NCBI GenBank assembly: GCA_020353535.1
Contig: CP070696.1
Coordinates: 942,313 to 1,006,312, forward strand
Length of the DNA: 64,000 nucleotides
DNA from: Spirochaetaceae bacterium
GTDB lineage: Bacteria; Spirochaetota; Spirochaetia; SZUA-6; DRHE01
Reading direction: 5' to 3'
Shown here: positions 60,490 through 64,000 of the stretch, one piece after another
How the letters are laid out: each line of letters starts with the position of its first letter
How positions within the stretch are numbered: position 1 is the first letter of the stretch
Translations under genes and position numbers: made by a program
Notes under the pieces: generated by a model
The model's input: only the letters and a program-made list of their open reading frames with translations
Told to the model about the DNA's origin: nothing
Databases searched by the model: none

Positions 60490-61488
60490 TTAGTCCGCGA
60501 CATTCTGATGAAATAGGAAACAGCGCACCTGATGGCCGGGAGCAACCTCACATAACCCTGGCACCTTCTCCTCGCATACTGGCATCCTGGCAGGGCACCT
60601 GGGATGGAAATGACATCCTGAGGGTGGATTAATCGGGCTTGGGATTTCGCCGGCCAGAATGATCTTCTCCTTTTGGAGAAACGGATCCGGATCGGGATTC
60701 GCATACAGCAGGGCTGATGTGTAGGGATGCACATTGCGTTTCATCAACACTGCCATGCTGGCGACCTCGACAATCCGTCCAAGATACATCACGGCCACGC
60801 GATCGCTGATATGTTCTACCACGTTTAGATTGTGGGAAATGAACATATAAGTCAGATGATACTGTTTTTGAAGCTTCATCAGTAAATTTAGTATTTGAGC
60901 CTGTATTGAGACATCGAGCGCCGATGTGGCTTCATCACATACGACGAACTGCGGATTTAGGGCCAGAGCCCTGGCGATGCATATCCTCTGCCGCTGCCCG
61001 CCTGAGAACTCATGAGGATACCTGTACAAAGCTTCCTCGGAGAGCTCGACATTTTCCAACAGTTCCGAAACCCATTTTTTTCGTTCATTTCTGGTTCCAA
61101 TTCCGTGTATAGCAAATGGCTCTTCAAGGGTATAGGCGACGGTTTTCCTCGGATTCAGAGATGCGTATGGATCTTGGAAAATGACCTGCATCTGTCGTCT
61201 GAGATTCTTGAATTGTTTGTCGGTGCACCGGTCTACATCGACGCCCCTGAACTGTATTTTTCCTTCCGTAGGTTGCTCCAGATTGAGAATGAGTTGTCCC
61301 AGCGTGGATTTTCCACAACCGCTTTCTCCCACCAATCCTAACGTTTCCCCTTCGAAGATATCCAGAGATACACCGACCACGGCCTTGATAACCGCCCGCA
61401 TTGTCGAGAACAAGCCCCTGCTGGGAGTGTAATACTTCTTGAGATCTTCAGTTCTTACTATTGTATTTTTCTCCGCTACCTGGGTCAT
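60490..61488 (-). CDS. Dipeptide/oligopeptide ABC transporter ATP-binding protein (DppF/OppF)
   Basis: 332 aa. Walker [10 protein letters not shown], signature FSGGQRQRICIARALAL, Walker B FVVCDEATSALD and H-loop FISHNLNVV. The C-terminal oligopeptide-transporter extension has the CHFHPRCPARMPVCEEKVPGLCEV Cys motif. It powers import together with DppD. Fourth gene of the operon, 18 bp after DppD. The stop lies 70 bp from the dehydrogenase stop, with no clear terminator between. Confidence 0.94.
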   Translation of the reverse strand: MTQVAEKNTIVRTEDLKKYYTPSRGLFSTMRAVIKAVVGVSLDIFEGETLGLVGESGCGKSTLGQLILNLEQPTEGKIQFRGVDVDRCTDKQFKNLRRQMQVIFQDPYASLNPRKTVAYTLEEPFAIHGIGTRNERKKWVSELLENVELSEEALYRYPHEFSGGQRQRICIARALALNPQFVVCDEATSALDVSIQAQILNLLMKLQKQYHLTYMFISHNLNVVEHISDRVAVMYLGRIVEVASMAVLMKRNVHPYTSALLYANPDPDPFLQKEKIILAGEIPSPINPPSGCHFHPRCPARMPVCEEKVPGLCEVAPGHQVRCFLFHQNVAD

Positions 61489-61506
61489 ATCTCACTCAAT
61501 ACGAGA

Positions 61507-62484
61507 CTATCCGTGTTTCCAACATCGAACCCAGTGACCGTCCGCTGATCTCTTCAATTCCGGTTTCTGTTTCCGACACCTGTCAGGATCTACATCACTG
61601 CAACGATTATGGAACTTGCATCCCGATGGCAGCCCAATCAAGCTCGGCACCCTGCCCTTTATCGTAGAAAACGGTTTCTTAGCCAGACTGCTCCTCTTCT
61701 TCGGCACCGATCCCAGCAATCCGATTGTATAGGGGTGGAGAGGATTACTAAAGAGGGTCTTTACATCCGCACTTTCCACGATTTCACCGGCATACATAAC
61801 GATCACTCGCTGGGCATTTTCAGCAATCACGCCAAGATCGTGGGTTATCAGGATAATCGAGCTCCCGGTGCGATCCTTCATCTCGGACATAAGGTTCAAT
61901 ATTTGAGCTTGAATAGTTACATCCAATGCAGTTGTCGGTTCGTCGGCGATGAGCACTCGAGGATTGCAGGAAAATGCCATCGCGATCATTACTCTCTGCC
62001 GCATCCCACCGCTCATCTGATGAGGATACTCTCTGCTGCGCACCTGGGGAGACGGAATTCCTACGGCATTCAACATCTCAACAGCCTGCCTGTCAGCGAC
62101 TTGTTTCGTCACACCTTGATGAATCCTTATCGCTTCGGCTATCTGATTTCCAACCTGAAAAACCGGATTCAGGGAGGTCATCGGTTCTTGGAAAATCATC
62201 GAGATCGTGTTACCCCGTATTTTCCGCATCTGCGCTTCGCTAAGGGCCATGAGATTCGTACCTCGAAACACCACCTCCCCTCCGACAATTCGACCGGGCG
62301 GATTCGGTATCAGTCGTAGAATCGAGAGCGCCGTGACGCTTTTGCCGCATCCGGATTCGCCGACGATGCCCAGGGTTTCTCCTGTTTGTACTTCAAAATT
62401 AACTCCATCGACCGCCCGTACAATACCCTCGCTGGTATGGAAAACTGTCTTCAGCTCCTGAACTCGCAACAAGGATTCAGCCAA
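61507..62484 (-). CDS. Dipeptide/oligopeptide ABC transporter ATP-binding protein (DppD/OppD)
   Basis: 325 aa. Walker [10 protein letters not shown], the signature [15 protein letters not shown], Walker [13 protein letters not shown], and H-loop LITHDLGVI. The C-terminus has [15 protein letters not shown], as in OppD. It works as a heterodimer with the next ATPase. Gap of 41 bp from the DppC gene. No binding protein was found in the window; it is likely beyond the right edge. Confidence 0.94.
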   Translation of the reverse strand: MAESLLRVQELKTVFHTSEGIVRAVDGVNFEVQTGETLGIVGESGCGKSVTALSILRLIPNPPGRIVGGEVVFRGTNLMALSEAQMRKIRGNTISMIFQEPMTSLNPVFQVGNQIAEAIRIHQGVTKQVADRQAVEMLNAVGIPSPQVRSREYPHQMSGGMRQRVMIAMAFSCNPRVLIADEPTTALDVTIQAQILNLMSEMKDRTGSSIILITHDLGVIAENAQRVIVMYAGEIVESADVKTLFSNPLHPYTIGLLGSVPKKRSSLAKKPFSTIKGRVPSLIGLPSGCKFHNRCSDVDPDRCRKQKPELKRSADGHWVRCWKHG

Positions 62485-62525
62485 ATCACTACTCCAAATA
62501 TCTCAACGTATATGACTCCCTGGAT

Positions 62526-63392
62526 CTAGGTGTTAATCTTCTCCACGAACTTTACATCGAAAGCATCCCGTAGCCCGTCCCCCAAGAAGTTGAATGCGAG
62601 TACCAGAAGGAAAATCGCCAATCCGGGAAAAATCGATACCCAGGGTGCGACCCGGAAATAGGAATATCCGGCACGGAGCATCGATCCCCAGGCAGCCTGA
62701 GGCTGGACGACACCGACTCCCAGAAAGCTCAAGCTCGCCTCCGCAATTATAGCCTGCCCTGCCATCAAAGATCCGTAAACGATAAGAGAAGCCAGGCAAT
62801 TCGGCAAAATCTGCGAGAAGAGTAGTCGAGTTTTCGATGCCCCTAAGGATCGTGCTGCGCGAACATAGAGTTCTTCTTTTATTACCAGCACTTCCGCATA
62901 CACAATTCTGCAGAAAGCCGGCGTAAAGGTTATACCTACGGCCAGAATGATATTTCGTATTCCTGCGCCCAATACCGCCGCGATAGCCAGGGCGAGAATA
63001 ATAGAAGGTAACGACCACAGCGCGTCCATAAATCGCATAATCACGGCTCCAATTCTTCCGCCGACATAGCCGGCTATGAGTCCAAGGGTAGTGCCGAGAA
63101 AAAGGGAGAAACATACCGCACCAAGACCGACCACCAGGGACACGGAACTCCCGTGAATGATCCGGCTGAGCAGATCTCTGCCCTGTTTATCTGTGCCCAA
63201 CAGGTGTACTCGACTGGGTGGCTTCAATGAATATTTCAGGTCAACCTGGTTGGGCGGATAGGGAGCAATTTGTGATGCAAAGATAGAAAGAATTACAAAG
63301 AACAGGAGGATCGCGCCGCCGATTACGTTGTATCGGCTGCTGGTAAAACGCTTCAGTGCGTATTTGAGATTCGATCTTTTGTTTTTCACCAC
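62526..63392 (-). CDS. Dipeptide/oligopeptide ABC transporter permease (DppC/OppC)
   Basis: 288 aa with about six membrane helices. The EAA-loop RAARSLGASKTRLLFSQILPNC, and the opening KPPSRVHLLGTDKQGRDLLSRIIHGSSVSL of the DppC/OppC N-terminal region are clear. Its ATG is at 63392, one base shared with the end of the previous permease gene. Substrate cannot be given beyond peptides or similar small molecules such as sugars or nickel. Confidence 0.94.
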   Translation of the reverse strand: MVKNKRSNLKYALKRFTSSRYNVIGGAILLFFVILSIFASQIAPYPPNQVDLKYSLKPPSRVHLLGTDKQGRDLLSRIIHGSSVSLVVGLGAVCFSLFLGTTLGLIAGYVGGRIGAVIMRFMDALWSLPSIILALAIAAVLGAGIRNIILAVGITFTPAFCRIVYAEVLVIKEELYVRAARSLGASKTRLLFSQILPNCLASLIVYGSLMAGQAIIAEASLSFLGVGVVQPQAAWGSMLRAGYSYFRVAPWVSIFPGLAIFLLVLAFNFLGDGLRDAFDVKFVEKINT

Positions 63393-64000
63393 TATCCCCT
63401 ACCCTTCGTGTACCTGATTCGTGGATCGATCACCCCATATACGATATCCACCAGCAGATTGATACTTAACACGCCGACAGAGGCTATCATGACACCACCC
63501 TGGACAACAGCGATATCTCTTGCATAAACCGCATCAGCTATTAGGCTACCCATTCCAGGGATTTGGAATATCATCTCCGTAACGACAGCTCCTCCAATGA
63601 GTCGTCCCAACTGAAGACCGACAACCGTAACGACCGGAATGAGGGCATTTCTCATGACATGCTTCGATGTCACCCAAAACTCTGATACCCCTTTCGCCCT
63701 TGCGGTGCGAATATAGTCTGCTCGTATGACCTCCAGAAAAGCCGATCGTGTTTGGCGCAATACGATTGCCGAAAATCTTATCCCAATCGTTATCGCAGGC
63801 AGGATCATGCTGCCCAACCAGCCGAAGAAGCTGTCTGAAATCCTGACGATTCCTGAAGAGGGTAACCACCTCAGTCGCAATGAAAAGATCAGTATTAGTA
63901 TCAGTCCGAGCCAGAAATTCGGCATGGCCATCCCGAAAGTCGAGAATCCTCTCAAGAACATGTCCACACGGGAGTTGTACTTCAACGCAGCGATGACGCC
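63392..64000 (-). CDS. Dipeptide/oligopeptide ABC transporter permease (DppB/OppB), start outside window
   Basis: About 202 residues visible; the frame is open through the right edge, so the N-terminus with the first helices is missing. The DppB marks are MPNFWLGLILILIFSLRLRWLPSSG, the EAA loop YIRTARAKGVSEFWVTSKHVMRNALIPVVTVVGLQLGRLIGGAVVTE, and a C-terminal VYGVIDPRIRY. First of the visible transporter genes, followed by DppC. Confidence 0.93.
   Translation of the reverse strand, partial: GVIAALKYNSRVDMFLRGFSTFGMAMPNFWLGLILILIFSLRLRWLPSSGIVRISDSFFGWLGSMILPAITIGIRFSAIVLRQTRSAFLEVIRADYIRTARAKGVSEFWVTSKHVMRNALIPVVTVVGLQLGRLIGGAVVTEMIFQIPGMGSLIADAVYARDIAVVQGGVMIASVGVLSINLLVDIVYGVIDPRIRYTKGRG

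Overview
The window looks like the chromosome of an anaerobic, Gram-negative (diderm) bacterium. Evidence for a diderm envelope is a set of lipoproteins with lipoboxes, a probable outer-membrane beta-barrel and a secreted hexaheme cytochrome c. Evidence for anaerobic life is a heterodisulfide-reductase-like (Hdr) complex joined to methylene-tetrahydrofolate reductase, together with hgcAB. PEGA/TPR proteins, a HAMP-type adenylate cyclase, HD-GYP signalling and a long coiled-coil membrane protein recall Spirochaetota, but that placement is only an inference. No rRNA, tRNA, CRISPR array, insertion sequence or phage gene was recognised.

Layout. 1-7.3 kb (visibly AT-richer): a TetR regulator cut by the window edge, a divergent NarL-type two-component pair, an orphan receiver, an acyltransferase, a beta-barrel and two serine hydrolases. 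7.3-13.1 kb: a lipoprotein amidohydrolase, a membrane FMN-binding protein, a hexaheme cytochrome, and a receiver plus histidine kinase. 13.3-23 kb: the one-carbon/electron-bifurcation block. It holds a fused MetF-MetV protein on the plus strand and, convergent to it, the operon hdrC-hdrB-hdrA-mvhD-metV-metF, whose HdrA (1496 aa) carries an inserted GltD/Nfn-like NAD(P)H module. 23-27 kb: a PHP phosphoesterase, pdxS and a MocR regulator. 27-38.6 kb: sugar metabolism (rhamnulokinase, ribokinase, aldolase/dehydrogenase fusion, zinc dehydrogenase) with a vWA lipoprotein, a class III aminotransferase and a TSUP transporter. 38.6-50.3 kb: signalling and envelope genes (GAF/HD-GYP, ArsC-like, DUF4105, PrsW, coiled-coil protein, adenylate cyclase, PEGA/TPR), a GPH-family sugar symporter and an acetyltransferase. 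50.5-51.3 kb: a lipoprotein gene probably split by a frameshift.

51.4-54.3 kb is the most notable part: arsR-acr3-hgcA-hgcB. The four genes are packed almost without gaps behind one promoter that carries an ArsR-like inverted repeat. HgcA has the NVWCAAGK cap-helix motif and five C-terminal membrane helices. HgcB has two CX2CX2CX3C clusters, the extra conserved cysteine and a terminal Cys-Cys pair. Together they predict mercury methylation controlled by an arsenite-type sensor.

Convergent with hgcB is an OmpR-type two-component system, then a divergent operon with a DUF2202 ferritin-like protein, a NapH-like polyferredoxin, a duplicated-domain anchored protein and a DUF4405 membrane protein, which looks like a small membrane electron-transfer module. 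It closes with a strong terminator at 59.24 kb. After that the sequence becomes AT-richer again, with a zinc dehydrogenase and a dipeptide/oligopeptide ABC transporter whose first permease runs off the right edge.

Functional links that are inferred rather than shown: the Hdr-MetFV complex supplies reduced one-carbon units using NAD(P)H with electron bifurcation; HgcA needs a methylated corrinoid, so the folate methyl branch and hgcAB may be connected; and several genes with good promoters appear to be translated from leaderless or nearly leaderless transcripts.
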